A stretch of DNA of 64,000 nt from assembly GCF_024723825.1 (NCBI RefSeq), contig NZ_JANQBQ010000001.1, positions 3,038,001 through 3,102,000 of the forward strand. The letters run 5' to 3'. Under the pieces are notes generated by a model, which made no database searches, was not told the origin of the DNA, and saw nothing but the letters and a program-made list of their open reading frames with translations. The position numbers were made by a program, and so were the translations under genes. The stretch is from Romboutsia lituseburensis. GTDB lineage: Bacteria; Bacillota; Clostridia; Peptostreptococcales; Peptostreptococcaceae. Below are positions 30,201 through 39,671 of the stretch, piece by piece. The number at the start of each line of letters is the position of its first letter. Position 1 is the first letter of the stretch.

Positions 30201-33200
30201 ATTAGAATTAAGTGGATTAAATAGTTATATAGATAAAGCTACAGTTGATTTTGAAAAATTGACAGATAGAGGGTTATTCGGTATATTTGGAAATACTGGA
30301 AGTGGTAAATCTACAATATTAGATGCAATAACAATAGCGATGTATGGAAATATATCAAGAAATACAAAGGAATTTATAAATAGTAGCTGCGATAAAGCAA
30401 TTATTTCATATGAATTTGAAATAGGAAGTAAAAATACTAAAAGAAGATATAAAGTAGATAGAACTATAGTTAGAACTAACACAGGTACAAAAACATCTTA
30501 TGCAAGACTTGTAGAAATTAAAAATGATGAAGAAGAAACAGTACTTGCTGACAAAGTTGGAGATGTAAACACTAAAGTAACACAAATTGTAGGATTAACG
30601 GCAAATGATTTTACAAGATCAGTAGTTCTTCCACAAGGTAAGTTTAATGATTTCTTAAAGTTAACAGGATCTGAAAGAAGAGATATGTTAGAAAGAATAT
30701 TTAATTTAGAAAAATATGGTAGAGGACTAATAGATAAAGTAAGAAAAAGAAAAAATATACAAAATCAAAGTTTAAGAGATATAACTTCTAAACTTAGTCA
30801 ATATGATGGTGTTAATGAACAAGTTTATGATGGTATAGAAAAGCAATTAGAAGAATTAAAAGAGCTAGAAAAAATTAAAAATAATGAATTTGAATCAGCT
30901 CAACAAAAGTACACAGAGAGTAGTGAAATATATGAAAAACAAGTACAAAAAGAAAATTATGAAAAAAGAAAAAAAGAATTAGATTTAAAAAATCAAGAAA
31001 TTAGAGATAAAGCAACTCAATTAGAGAATGCAATAAATGCTGAAAAAATTAATCCATATATATTTGAAGTTCAAAAACTAGATAAAAAAATTAATGAAGA
31101 TAATTCACATAGCGAAATGTTAGAGAAAAAACTAGAAATATTAAGTAAAGAACTTTTATTATCTAAAAATAAATATGAAGAAGCTTATCAAAATAAAAAT
31201 GAAAATATGCCTAAGCTAAGTGAAGAAAAAACAAAACTTCAAAGAGCTTTTAAATTAGAAGAAGAATTAATAAGTTTAGACAAGGAATTAAAAGAAATAA
31301 AAGAAAAAGGAACTAGCTTAAACAAAGAAAAAGATATATTAGAAAAATCAAAATTAGATTTAGAATCTAAAAAAGAAATAATAGCAAAATCAGTAAAGGA
31401 TTTAGAAAGTAAAATTAGTAAATTAAAAATCAGTGCTGATTTAAAGCAAAAAATATTTTTAGCGTACGAATATGAAAAAGAAAATAATACAATATCTAAT
31501 GAAAAAAGTACTAAATTAGATAGACTAGATGAAATATCTAAAAATTTAGATGATGTAAATCTAAAAATAAAATATGTTCAAAGAGATAAAAATTTAGTTG
31601 AAAGTAAATTAAATGAATATCAGATACATCAAGATTGTTTAAATAAAAAATCACCTGGTGAGAATGAAGATATTGTATCAAAAACTGAATATGTAACAAG
31701 CCTAAGATTAAAAATAGATATTATAAAAGAAAATGAAGCTAAGAAAGATGAGTTACAATCAGATTTAAATAAAATACTGGAGCAAAAACATCATGTAGAA
31801 AGAGAATTAATTGCTTTAAATGATAGATTAGATAGTACAAAAAGACATGTAGATGACTTAGAAAAGGAACTTGATAAATTACGTTATCTAAATTTAGCTT
31901 TAGAGCTTAGAAAAGAACTAAAGGAAAATATGCCTTGCCCAGTTTGTGGTTCTAGACATCACGACAATTTAGATAAAGTAAATCAAGATGAACAAATAGC
32001 ATTTACAAGATCTAAATTAGAAAAATTAAAACAAGAAGAACATTCAATAAAAAATAATATAGATGATTTAAATAGTAAAAATAGTGAATACGTATCAGCA
32101 GAAAAAATAAAATTAAAAGAAATGGAAGAAGTAAAATCTAAAATTGGTGAATTAAAATCTAGTGAATTATCAAGTAGGTTAGATGAAGAAAGTAAAAAAT
32201 TAGAAATACTTAAAATAAATGTTCAAAGATGGCAACAAGATAAAGAAGATACAGATAATAAACTTAAAAAACTAAAAGAAGAAAAGAATTTAATAGAGAA
32301 AGAAGAGCTTAAGTTACAAGAAAATATAAATACATATAAGAAGTTATCAAAAGACTTAAAAGAAGAAATTGAAGTAATTGATGTTAAGTTAAAAAAAGTA
32401 AAAGAAGAGTATATTGGATTAAAAGCAATTGTAAAAATACAGGACTTGGGATCAAAGGTTATTGAAATAAATAAAAATGAAAAAACTATTGAAGATTTAA
32501 ATAAACAATATCAAGAAGTTGCGCAAACTAAAGATAATATAGAAAATGAAATTAAAAAGTATCAAGACAGCTTACATAAAACAGAGTTAGAATTAATGAA
32601 GGCGAGAGAAATATATACAGAAAAAAGAAAAGTAAGAGATGAAAAATATAATGATATAATAGCAATAACTAAAGGTGAGCCATCTAAATCTTTATTAGAA
32701 AGTTTAGAGCTATCTATAAATAAGTTAATAATACAAGAAGAATCAACTAAGAAAAAATTAGAAGAACAAAGATTAGAATATGATAAATATAGCACAGAAA
32801 AGTCAAATGTAGATGGAAGGCTAAAAATAGCTAAAGAACAATTTGAAAGTCAATCAAGTATATTAAATCAACTGTTAATAGACTATAAGTTTGAAAGTAT
32901 ATATGCAGTTAAAAGAGCTTTATTAGAGCCAGATCATAAGAGAAGGCTTCATGATGAGATAACTGAATATGATGAAGAACAAAAGATATTAACATTAAAA
33001 ATAGATGAATTAATAGAATATCTAGGTGGAAGGACAGTAAAACCGGAGGTATTTGAAGAGCTTAAAAATAAAATTTATAACTTAAAAGTAGAAGTAGGAA
33101 CAATTACTAAAGATATTGGAGCTAAACAAAATACACTTAATACTTTAAGGGAATCTATAGAGAAAGTGAAAGAATTAAATAAGGTGCTTAAAGTAGTACA

Positions 33201-33714
33201 ACATAGAGTAGATTTATTAGAAGATTTAGATAAAATAGTTCAAGGGAATAGATTTGTAGAGTATGTAGCCACTAATCAACTAAAGTATATTGCATTAGAA
33301 GCGTCTAAGAGATTGGAAGGTATTACAAAAGGTAGATATGCATTAGAAATAGATTCAACATTAAATTTCGTTATGAGAGATAATTTTAATGGTGGTCAAA
33401 GAAGAAGTGTAGATACACTTTCAGGAGGTGAAACATTCCTAACATCTTTATCTCTTGCTTTAGCATTGTCATCTCAGATTCAGCTAAAAGGAAGTGCGCC
33501 ATTAGAATTCTTCTTCTTAGATGAAGGGTTTGGATCATTAGATAATGAGTTATTAGAAGTAGTTATGGAATCTCTAGAAAAATTACACAGTGATAAATTA
33601 AGTGTTGGTATAATAAGTCACGTTGAAGAACTAAAAAATAGGGTTCCTATTAAATTAGTAGTTTCACCAAGTGAAGCAGGAAGTGGATCTAAAGTAAAAA
33701 TAGAATATAGTTAA
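30187..33714 (+). CDS. sbcC: Exonuclease subunit SbcC (Rad50-type SMC ATPase)
   Basis: Large ATPase partner of SbcD. Walker A GNTGSGKST (35-43) is followed by the Q-loop region VVLPQGKFNDFL. Two long coiled coils rich in Lys, Glu and Leu (about 200-1000) flank the zinc hook CPVCGS (Cys584, Cys587), near the middle of the 1175-aa chain. The C-terminus has the signature LSGGETFLTSLSLALALS and Walker B FFLDEGFGSLD. A terminator follows immediately. Confidence 0.97.
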   Translation: MRPIKLELSGLNSYIDKATVDFEKLTDRGLFGIFGNTGSGKSTILDAITIAMYGNISRNTKEFINSSCDKAIISYEFEIGSKNTKRRYKVDRTIVRTNTGTKTSYARLVEIKNDEEETVLADKVGDVNTKVTQIVGLTANDFTRSVVLPQGKFNDFLKLTGSERRDMLERIFNLEKYGRGLIDKVRKRKNIQNQSLRDITSKLSQYDGVNEQVYDGIEKQLEELKELEKIKNNEFESAQQKYTESSEIYEKQVQKENYEKRKKELDLKNQEIRDKATQLENAINAEKINPYIFEVQKLDKKINEDNSHSEMLEKKLEILSKELLLSKNKYEEAYQNKNENMPKLSEEKTKLQRAFKLEEELISLDKELKEIKEKGTSLNKEKDILEKSKLDLESKKEIIAKSVKDLESKISKLKISADLKQKIFLAYEYEKENNTISNEKSTKLDRLDEISKNLDDVNLKIKYVQRDKNLVESKLNEYQIHQDCLNKKSPGENEDIVSKTEYVTSLRLKIDIIKENEAKKDELQSDLNKILEQKHHVERELIALNDRLDSTKRHVDDLEKELDKLRYLNLALELRKELKENMPCPVCGSRHHDNLDKVNQDEQIAFTRSKLEKLKQEEHSIKNNIDDLNSKNSEYVSAEKIKLKEMEEVKSKIGELKSSELSSRLDEESKKLEILKINVQRWQQDKEDTDNKLKKLKEEKNLIEKEELKLQENINTYKKLSKDLKEEIEVIDVKLKKVKEEYIGLKAIVKIQDLGSKVIEINKNEKTIEDLNKQYQEVAQTKDNIENEIKKYQDSLHKTELELMKAREIYTEKRKVRDEKYNDIIAITKGEPSKSLLESLELSINKLIIQEESTKKKLEEQRLEYDKYSTEKSNVDGRLKIAKEQFESQSSILNQLLIDYKFESIYAVKRALLEPDHKRRLHDEITEYDEEQKILTLKIDELIEYLGGRTVKPEVFEELKNKIYNLKVEVGTITKDIGAKQNTLNTLRESIEKVKELNKVLKVVQHRVDLLEDLDKIVQGNRFVEYVATNQLKYIALEASKRLEGITKGRYALEIDSTLNFVMRDNFNGGQRRSVDTLSGGETFLTSLSLALALSSQIQLKGSAPLEFFFLDEGFGSLDNELLEVVMESLEKLHSDKLSVGIISHVEELKNRVPIKLVVSPSEAGSGSKVKIEYS

Positions 33715-33720
33715 AAATAA

Positions 33721-33755
33721 GTATCTAACTTTAAAAAGTTAGATACTTATTTTTT
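33721..33755 (+). terminator. Terminator of sbcDC
   Basis: GTATCTAACTT pairs with AAGTTAGATAC, followed by TTATTTTTTG. Placed 6 bases after the sbcC stop codon. Confidence 0.92.
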
Positions 33756-33763
33756 GCAAAAAA

Positions 33764-33830
33764 GTGACGCCTACAAGGGGGAACATGTAGACGTCATATA
33801 TATACTTATTAGGGGGAGATATATATAATT
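33764..33830 (+). ncRNA. Two hairpins with G-rich loops (first part of the G-loop array)
   Basis: Hairpin 1: GACGCCTACA (33766-33775) pairs with TGTAGACGTC (33786-33795), 9 of 10 positions, around loop AGGGGGAACA. Hairpin 2: TATATATA (33797-33804) pairs with TATATATA (33820-33827) around a loop ending AGGGGGAGA. Both display a Shine-Dalgarno-like G run in an unpaired loop. No open reading frame follows either one. The strand is inferred from the G runs and could be wrong. Confidence 0.5.
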
Positions 33831-33950
33831 TCCGCTCTCATATATAAGTATTTACAGTTTTTGATTTTGTATACACATGTATAACATAATTTATAAAACA
33901 TTCGCCTTGTTTATTTCATCAACAGCATTGACGATGTTTCTGTAAAAAAA

Positions 33951-34091
33951 GAGCCACCTAAACAGGGGGGGAGAATAGGTGGCTTAAGAATATTTGGGGG
34001 AATTTTTTATATCCGATCATTAATTAGAATATTAACAGGGGGGTTGATATTCTTTAAGAGAAACTATTATTTATATCTTGTTTCTCTTAAT
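33951..34091 (+). ncRNA. G-loop structured RNA repeat, copy 1
   Basis: Order of elements: hairpin AGCCACCTA/TAGGTGGCT with loop AACAGGGGGGGAGAA (33952-33984); a weak hairpin with loop TGGGGG (33988-34008); GAATATTAAC/GTTGATATTC with loop AGGGGG (34027-34052); and TTAAGAGAAAC/GTTTCTCTTAA with a 15-base AT loop (34054-34090). The region has no ATG-initiated frame of useful size. A second copy starts 233 bases later with a compensated base-pair change, which points to selection on RNA structure. No known riboswitch or RNA family is recognised. Confidence 0.6.
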
Positions 34092-34183
34092 ATAAGGTAT
34101 GTTTTAATGACGAAAAATGACACAAAAAAATGAAAAAATAATAAAAAAATAAAAATATGAAATATAATGGTTAAAATAAAAGA

Positions 34184-34326
34184 AAACCACCTAAACAGGG
34201 GGGGAGAATAGGTGGTTTAAGAATATTTGGGGGGAAAAATTTTTATATCCGATCATTAATTAGAATATTAACAGGAGTTTGTTATTCTTTAAGAGAAACT
34301 ATTATTTATATTTTGTTTCTCTTAAT
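34184..34326 (+). ncRNA. G-loop structured RNA repeat, copy 2
   Basis: The same order as copy 1: AACCACCTA/TAGGTGGTT with the identical loop AACAGGGGGGGAGAA (34185-34217); the TTGGGGGGA stretch (34226-34235); an imperfect GAATATTAAC/GTTTGTTATTC hairpin with loop AGGA (34263-34287); and TTAAGAGAAAC/GTTTCTCTTAA (34289-34325). The outer stem changes G-C to A-T relative to copy 1 on both arms, keeping pairing. The segment between the copies (34092-34183) is AT-rich and unstructured by eye. Confidence 0.6.
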
Positions 34327-34382
34327 ATAACATATGAAAAAATAACAAAAAGTGACACAATATATTAAAAAAACTTAAAATA

Positions 34383-35057
34383 TTATTTAGTATATTTATC
34401 TAAGTCTATCATAGACTTGAATTCTTCAAATCCTATTCTATCTATGTAAGAACCTAAACGCTCTTTACCATCTGCATTGCTTGCATAAAGTTTAACTATA
34501 TCATCAACTAAGTCTAATACTTTATCATCAGGGATATTTATTACAAGTCTGTCTCCTAATCTAGGTTTTGTACCACCTTTTCCACCAACAAAAACAGCCC
34601 AGCCTTTAGGCATACCCATAAGACCGATATCTCTAGTATGATTATCAGAACAGCTATTAGCACATCCACTTACACCTATTTTCAATTTATTAGGTAAATT
34701 CATGCCATGATATCTATCATCTAATTTTAATCCAAGAGAAACTGAATCTCTAAATCCTCTTTTACAAAAAGTTGTGCCTGGACAAGTTTTTATACTTCTA
34801 ACGCATAGACCTATAGCGGCACCAGGGGACATGCCTAAATCATCCCAAGCGCTATCTATATCTTCTTCTTTCAATCCAACTAAAGCAATACGTTGAGCTG
34901 CAGTAATCTTTATAGCAGAAACTTTATATCTATCAGCTACGTCAGCTAATTTTCTAAGCTGATCAGAGCTTATAAGACCAGCAGGAATGTGAGGTGCTAT
35001 AGCATAAGTTTCTTTATCTCTTTGAAGAACAGCACCTTTATCTAATAAATCATTCAT
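34383..35057 (-). CDS. Small siroheme/[4Fe-4S] nitrite-sulfite reductase-like protein (224 aa)
   Basis: The protein has the ferredoxin-like half domain (APHIPAGLISSDQLRKLADVA, in part) and the siroheme-iron-sulfur half domain of sulfite and nitrite reductases. The cluster ligands TCPGTTFCKRG (Cx5C) and GVSGCANSCSDN (Cx3C) are intact. At 224 aa it is much shorter than assimilatory enzymes and has one module copy only. RBS GGAGGTATT precedes the start. It stands alone on the minus strand. It may be a dissimilatory-type small sulfite reductase or an electron-transfer siroheme protein; substrate cannot be told from sequence. Confidence 0.85.
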   Translation of the reverse strand: MNDLLDKGAVLQRDKETYAIAPHIPAGLISSDQLRKLADVADRYKVSAIKITAAQRIALVGLKEEDIDSAWDDLGMSPGAAIGLCVRSIKTCPGTTFCKRGFRDSVSLGLKLDDRYHGMNLPNKLKIGVSGCANSCSDNHTRDIGLMGMPKGWAVFVGGKGGTKPRLGDRLVINIPDDKVLDLVDDIVKLYASNADGKERLGSYIDRIGFEEFKSMIDLDKYTK

Positions 35058-35265
35058 AAAAATACCTCCATATATATTTTGTATTATTATATGGAGATAT
35101 TTAAAATTTATAAATTAAATAATAATACAAAATAAAAGTACATATAAATTATAAATTAACTATTTATAACATATAAATGAGTAAATATTTATTAGAACAT
35201 TAGAGATACTAATAAAAAATAAAGTCTATTAGTTAATTGAATTATTTCCCAATAATATTTAAATA

Positions 35266-35274
35266 TGATATAAT
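35266..35274 (+). promoter_or_regulatory. Extended -10 promoter candidate for the CNNM/CBS gene
   Basis: TGATATAAT carries a perfect TATAAT with the TG extension, about 40 bases before the gene start. No convincing -35 lies 17 bases upstream. The region 35058-35265 is AT-rich with an inverted repeat ACTAATA/TATTAGT (about 35206-35232) and no other signal I can support. Confidence 0.5.
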
Positions 35275-35316
35275 ATATTAACATAAAAATCATAAAATTT
35301 AGGAGTGTGGTAAAGG

Positions 35317-36567
35317 TTGGAATCGGCCAGTATTTTGATTCAAATCGTAATTTTAATAATCCTCTTAATAGGATCAGGATTCTTTTCGGCATCTGAAACA
35401 GCATTAATGTCGCTAAGTAAAATTAGGATAAGACATATGAAAGATGAAGGAATAAAAGGTGCTAAATTAGTAAGTAAATTAATAGAAAGCCCTAATAAGT
35501 TACTAAGTTCTATATTAGTTGGAAACAATGTAGTTAATATAGCTGCAACATCTATATCAACATCTTTATTTATAACATTATTAGGTTCAAGAGGGGTTCC
35601 TGTTGCGACAGCATTTATGACTATACTAGTATTGATATTTGGAGAAATTACACCAAAGACAATTGCTGCAAATAGTTCTGAAAAGGTAGCTCTTTTAGTA
35701 TCAAAACCAATTAAATTTATTATATTTATATTGACACCTGTAGTATGGGTATTTGATATAATTACAAAATTTATATTTAAGATATTTGGAATACAAACAA
35801 AAAGCTCACAACCATATATAACAGAGGAAGAATTAAAAACTATGGTTAATGTTAGTCATGAAGAAGGTGTACTTCAAGTAGAAGAAAGAGAAATAATAAA
35901 TAATGTATTTCAATTTGGTGATATGCAAGCTAAAGAAGCGATGGTGCAAAGGCTTGATATGATAGCTATAAACTCAGAAGATAATTATGATGAGATTATA
36001 GAATTATTTAAGAATGAGAAATTAAGCAGAATGCCAGTTTATAATGATTCTGTAGATGATATTATAGGTATTCTTAATATAAAAGATGTAATATTTTTAA
36101 ATGACGAAGAGATAGCTAATTTTGACATAAACAAATATATAAGAGAGCCATTTTTCACTTATGAATTTAAAAAAATCACACAGCTTTTAGAAGAGATGAA
36201 AATAAATAAAGTTCAAATGGCCATAGTTGTAGATGAATATGGTGGAACAGCTGGGCTTATAACTATCGAGGATTTAATAGAAGTAATAGTTGGTGATATA
36301 GAAGATGAATTTGATGAAGAGGAAGAAGAAATAATTGTAATAAAAGAAGATGAATATATAGTTGAAGGTAGTACAAAAATTTCTGATGTAAATGAACTAA
36401 TAGGTGTTAAGTTAGAATCAGAGGAATTTGACTCTATAGGTGGGTTTATAATAGGCCACTTGAGAAGGTTTCCAGAAGAAGAAGAAGTTTTAGAAGTTGA
36501 CAACATAAAGTTTTGTATAGAGAGTTTAGATAAAAATAGAATAAAGAAAATAAGAATTTTCACTTAG
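35317..36567 (+). CDS. CNNM/CorC-family membrane protein with tandem CBS domains (HlyC/CorC type)
   Basis: Probable divalent-cation (Mg or Co) efflux or homeostasis protein. An N-terminal DUF21/CNNM membrane domain has several segments starting IQIVILIILLIGSGFFSASETALMSL (in part). It is followed by ITEEELKTMVNVSHEEGVL, two CBS domains, and the C-terminal CorC_HlyC domain ending in VDNIKFCIESLDKNRIKKI (in part). Length 416 aa is typical. The start is TTG, with AGGAG about 11 bases and AAAGG directly before it; there is no nearby ATG in frame. Monocistronic, ending at a terminator. Confidence 0.92.
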   Translation: MESASILIQIVILIILLIGSGFFSASETALMSLSKIRIRHMKDEGIKGAKLVSKLIESPNKLLSSILVGNNVVNIAATSISTSLFITLLGSRGVPVATAFMTILVLIFGEITPKTIAANSSEKVALLVSKPIKFIIFILTPVVWVFDIITKFIFKIFGIQTKSSQPYITEEELKTMVNVSHEEGVLQVEEREIINNVFQFGDMQAKEAMVQRLDMIAINSEDNYDEIIELFKNEKLSRMPVYNDSVDDIIGILNIKDVIFLNDEEIANFDINKYIREPFFTYEFKKITQLLEEMKINKVQMAIVVDEYGGTAGLITIEDLIEVIVGDIEDEFDEEEEEIIVIKEDEYIVEGSTKISDVNELIGVKLESEEFDSIGGFIIGHLRRFPEEEEVLEVDNIKFCIESLDKNRIKKIRIFT

Positions 36568-36570
36568 ATT

Positions 36571-36603
36571 AAAACACTGTTTAAAGCAGTGTTTTATTTT
36601 TTA
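36571..36603 (+). terminator. Terminator after the CNNM/CBS gene
   Basis: AAAACACTG pairs with CAGTGTTTT, followed by ATTTTTT. It lies 4 bases after the stop codon. Confidence 0.9.
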
Positions 36604-36655
36604 TATTAAATGGTAATAATTATAAAATGAATATAACCTTTAAGGGGGGGATAAT

Positions 36656-37708
36656 ATGGCAGTATTAGATAGGAAATTTTTACATCAATTAAAATCTAAT
36701 ATTATTTTTGTAATTATATATACTATAACATTTATTTTGATGTATGAAACATTTCCATATATAGCACCTTTTTTGATAGGAGGAATGATAGCATTCATAA
36801 TTAGCCCTATTTCACAAAAATTAAAAAAGAAATTTAAAATAAATACAGGTATATCAACTTTAATTTTAAGTTTTCTAGGTGTAGCAATAGTTATAGGACT
36901 AGCAAGCGTATTTATAGTATCAGGGACAAAGCATCTTGTAAATTTTTTGAATAATATCAGCCAACACTCGGACTATCTAAATCAAATTGCTATAGATTTA
37001 GCGAGTAAAGCTAGTTCTTATAAGGAATATATACAAGATGTTTCAAACATAAATATAGAATCTTTAATAACTAAATATAGTGGAAGTTTAATTAACATAA
37101 CTAAAAACTTATTATCGAGTATAATTGGCTTAGCAAGTTCTATACCTTATATTGCTATATTTACTATAACACTTTTTATAGCTACATATTTTATAGCTAA
37201 AGATATAGATATAATAGAAAAATCTTTTTATAACATGTTTGCAGAAAGTACTAAGATAAAAGTAAAAAATATAAAAAAGGAAATATTATCATCGATTGTA
37301 GGATATATAAGAGCATATACTATCTTAATGGGAATAACTTTTTTAATTACATGGATAAGTTTTGCTATACTAAAAATTCCATATGCATCTATATTAGGAT
37401 TTATAGCTGCAATACTAGATTTAATACCATTTTTAGGGATAACAGTTATTTATGTTCCTGCTATAATTTATTATTGGATAATAGAAAACTATTTTTTAGT
37501 AATAACTATAAGTATAATTTTTATTGCATTGTCGCTTTTAAGACAAATACTAGAACCTAAATTAGTGTCAATAAATATAGGATTGAGTCCATTGGCAACC
37601 TTAGCTGCAATATTTATTGGAGTTCAAGTTAAAGGAATAATAGGAATAATTTTCTTTTTAGGATTGGTTATGATGCACCAAATATTAAAAAAGGTAGATA
37701 TACTTTAA
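36656..37708 (+). CDS. AI-2E family (YtvI/PerM-like) membrane transporter
   Basis: A 350-aa membrane protein with seven to eight hydrophobic segments. The family C-terminal block is clear: PYASILGFIAAILDLIPFLG, then a long hydrophobic region, LRQILEPKLVSINIGLSPLATL (in parts) and VKGIIGIIFFLGLVMM. AI-2E proteins export small molecules or act as Na+/H+ antiporters; the substrate here is unknown. A strong RBS AAGGGGGGGAT lies 6 bases before ATG. It stands alone between CNNM and pepT. Confidence 0.88.
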   Translation: MAVLDRKFLHQLKSNIIFVIIYTITFILMYETFPYIAPFLIGGMIAFIISPISQKLKKKFKINTGISTLILSFLGVAIVIGLASVFIVSGTKHLVNFLNNISQHSDYLNQIAIDLASKASSYKEYIQDVSNINIESLITKYSGSLINITKNLLSSIIGLASSIPYIAIFTITLFIATYFIAKDIDIIEKSFYNMFAESTKIKVKNIKKEILSSIVGYIRAYTILMGITFLITWISFAILKIPYASILGFIAAILDLIPFLGITVIYVPAIIYYWIIENYFLVITISIIFIALSLLRQILEPKLVSINIGLSPLATLAAIFIGVQVKGIIGIIFFLGLVMMHQILKKVDIL

Positions 37709-37794
37709 CTAAAATTTGTAATATAATGGAATCATATAAATAAACATATCATAACAAATTAATATAAAACAAAACAAGAAAGGAAAATAATAAA

Positions 37795-39018
37795 ATGAAA
37801 CAAAAAGTAGTAGAAAGATTCTTAAAATATGTCGCATTTGATACAACTGCAGACCCTAAAAATTCAAATTGTCCATCAAGTGAAGGACAAAGAGTATTTG
37901 CAAACTATTTAGTAGAAGAGTTAAAAGGATTAGGATTAACGGATGTAAATGTAGATGAAAATAGTTACGTAATGGCGACTTTAAAAGGAAATACAGATGG
38001 AGTAGATACAATCGGATTTATATCTCATTTAGATACAGCTCCAGATGTTACAGGAAAAGATGTTAATCCTAGAATAGTTAAAAATTACGATGGTAAAGAT
38101 ATAATTTTAAATGAAGAACTAAATATAGTAACTAAAATATCTGATTATCCAGAAATTGCTAGCTTTGTAGGTGAAGATTTAATAGTTACAGATGGAACAA
38201 CGTTACTAGGTGCAGATGATAAAGCTGGTATTGCGGAAATCGTTACTGCGATAGAATATTTAATAAGCAATCCAGAAATTAAACATGGAGATATAAAAAT
38301 AGGATTTACTCCAGATGAAGAAATCGGAAGAGGAGCAGACTTATTTGATGTAGAAAAATTTGGAGCTAAATATGCATATACTATAGACGGCGGTATAGAG
38401 GGAGAACTTCAATATGAAAACTTCAATGCTGCTGGAGCTACAATAACTATACAAGGAAGAAATGTTCATCCAGGTGCTTCTAAAAATAAAATGATAAATG
38501 CATTACATATAGTAGCAGAAATAAGTGAAAAATTCCCAGCTAATGAAAGACCTGAAAATACAGAAGGTTATGAAGGGTTCTATCATTTAAATGATATAAA
38601 TGGTAACGTTGAAAAAGCTTCTATGGTTTATATAATAAGAGATCATGATAATGAAAAATTTGAATCAAGAAAAGCTTATATGCAAGAAACTATAAATAAA
38701 TTAAATGAAAAATATGATGGAAGAATAACATTAGATTTAAATGATCAATACTTCAATATGAAAGAAAAAGTAGAACCTGTTAAATTTATTGTAGATATAG
38801 CACAAGACGCTATGAATGAAGTAGGAATAAATCCTTTAGTACTACCTATAAGGGGAGGGACAGATGGAGCTAGATTATCATTTATGGGTCTACCTTGTCC
38901 AAATATATTTACAGGTGGATTAAATTTCCATAGTAAGAACGAATGTATACCTGTTAGATCTATGGAAAAATGTGCAGAGCTTATAGTTAAAATAGCTCAA
39001 AAATACGCTGAAAGATAG
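37795..39018 (+). CDS. pepT: Peptidase T (tripeptide aminopeptidase)
   Basis: Cytoplasmic M20-family zinc peptidase that removes N-terminal residues from tripeptides. Metal ligands sit in GFISHLDTAPD (His78, Asp80), LLGADDKAGIAEI, FTPDEEIGRGAD and TIDGG; the dimerisation domain follows with NVHPGASKNKM and the last His in NFHSKNECIPV. The 407-aa length is standard. RBS AAGAAAGGA precedes ATG. A bidirectional terminator lies after it. Confidence 0.96.
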   Translation: MKQKVVERFLKYVAFDTTADPKNSNCPSSEGQRVFANYLVEELKGLGLTDVNVDENSYVMATLKGNTDGVDTIGFISHLDTAPDVTGKDVNPRIVKNYDGKDIILNEELNIVTKISDYPEIASFVGEDLIVTDGTTLLGADDKAGIAEIVTAIEYLISNPEIKHGDIKIGFTPDEEIGRGADLFDVEKFGAKYAYTIDGGIEGELQYENFNAAGATITIQGRNVHPGASKNKMINALHIVAEISEKFPANERPENTEGYEGFYHLNDINGNVEKASMVYIIRDHDNEKFESRKAYMQETINKLNEKYDGRITLDLNDQYFNMKEKVEPVKFIVDIAQDAMNEVGINPLVLPIRGGTDGARLSFMGLPCPNIFTGGLNFHSKNECIPVRSMEKCAELIVKIAQKYAER

Positions 39019-39031
39019 TTGAAATTTAAAT

Positions 39032-39066
39032 AAAAAGAGTGTTTATAAAATAAACACTCTTTTTAT
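39032..39066. terminator. Bidirectional terminator between pepT and the phosphodiesterase
   Basis: AAAAAGAGTGTTTA pairs with TAAACACTCTTTTT. The A-run on one side and the T-run on the other serve the two convergent genes. Confidence 0.92.
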
Positions 39067-39079
39067 TATTTTCATAAAA

Positions 39080-39646
39080 TTAATCTTCATTAATATGTAT
39101 TATCTGACCAGTATTTATATCAAATAAATCTAAATTCATATCAAGCTCATCTTCAGTTTGAATTATATCTATTATTGCAACAGAATGAGTTCCATCTTTT
39201 GGGATAGAAGTACTTCCTGGATTTAAAATAATTAAATTTTCATCGCAATATAGCTCTTTAATATGTGTATGTCCTAATATAAGTATATCAGCTCCCATAT
39301 TTTTAGCTTTTTTTATAGTATCTTCTTTAGAATCAATGTAGCCATGATTCATAATAATTCTAACTTCACCAAATTGGCTCATAACATAAGGACTTTGGAT
39401 AGGATGATTTATAACCATTTGATCTACATCAGCATCACAGTTGCCCCTAGCTATAATGATGTTATTTATTTCATTGATTTTAGATATTAAACCTTTAGGA
39501 TTGTAACCTTCAGGAATATCATTTCTAGGTCCGTGATATAGTACATCACCACAATGTAATATAACATCACATTCTTCTAATATATTTAGTGCCTTTTCAA
39601 AATATAATAAACTTCCATGAGTATCACTCATTACGCCTATTTTCAT
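39080..39646 (-). CDS. YfcE/MJ0936-family metallophosphodiesterase
   Basis: Calcineurin-like phosphoesterase with MKIGVMSDTHGS (Asp and His), LHCGDVLYHGP, IIARGNCDADV, MNHGYIDS and LGHTHIKELY, giving a full two-metal site. The frame is open further upstream, but the start at 39646 has GGAGGAATTACT just before it and the family N-terminus, so the protein is 188 aa. Hydrolyses phosphodiesters in vitro in relatives; the natural substrate is not certain. It is downstream of NAD kinase by 25 bases and probably co-transcribed. Confidence 0.93.
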   Translation of the reverse strand: MKIGVMSDTHGSLLYFEKALNILEECDVILHCGDVLYHGPRNDIPEGYNPKGLISKINEINNIIIARGNCDADVDQMVINHPIQSPYVMSQFGEVRIIMNHGYIDSKEDTIKKAKNMGADILILGHTHIKELYCDENLIILNPGSTSIPKDGTHSVAIIDIIQTEDELDMNLDLFDINTGQIIHINED

Positions 39647-39671
39647 AGTAATTCCTCCTGTGTCATATATA

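Noticed and set aside
33951-34326. G runs read as ribosome-binding sites of tiny genes
   Set aside because: No ATG, GTG or TTG at proper spacing opens a frame of useful length, and the G runs sit in hairpin loops.
33951-34326. CRISPR array
   Set aside because: Only two long copies, no short regularly spaced repeats, no cas genes.
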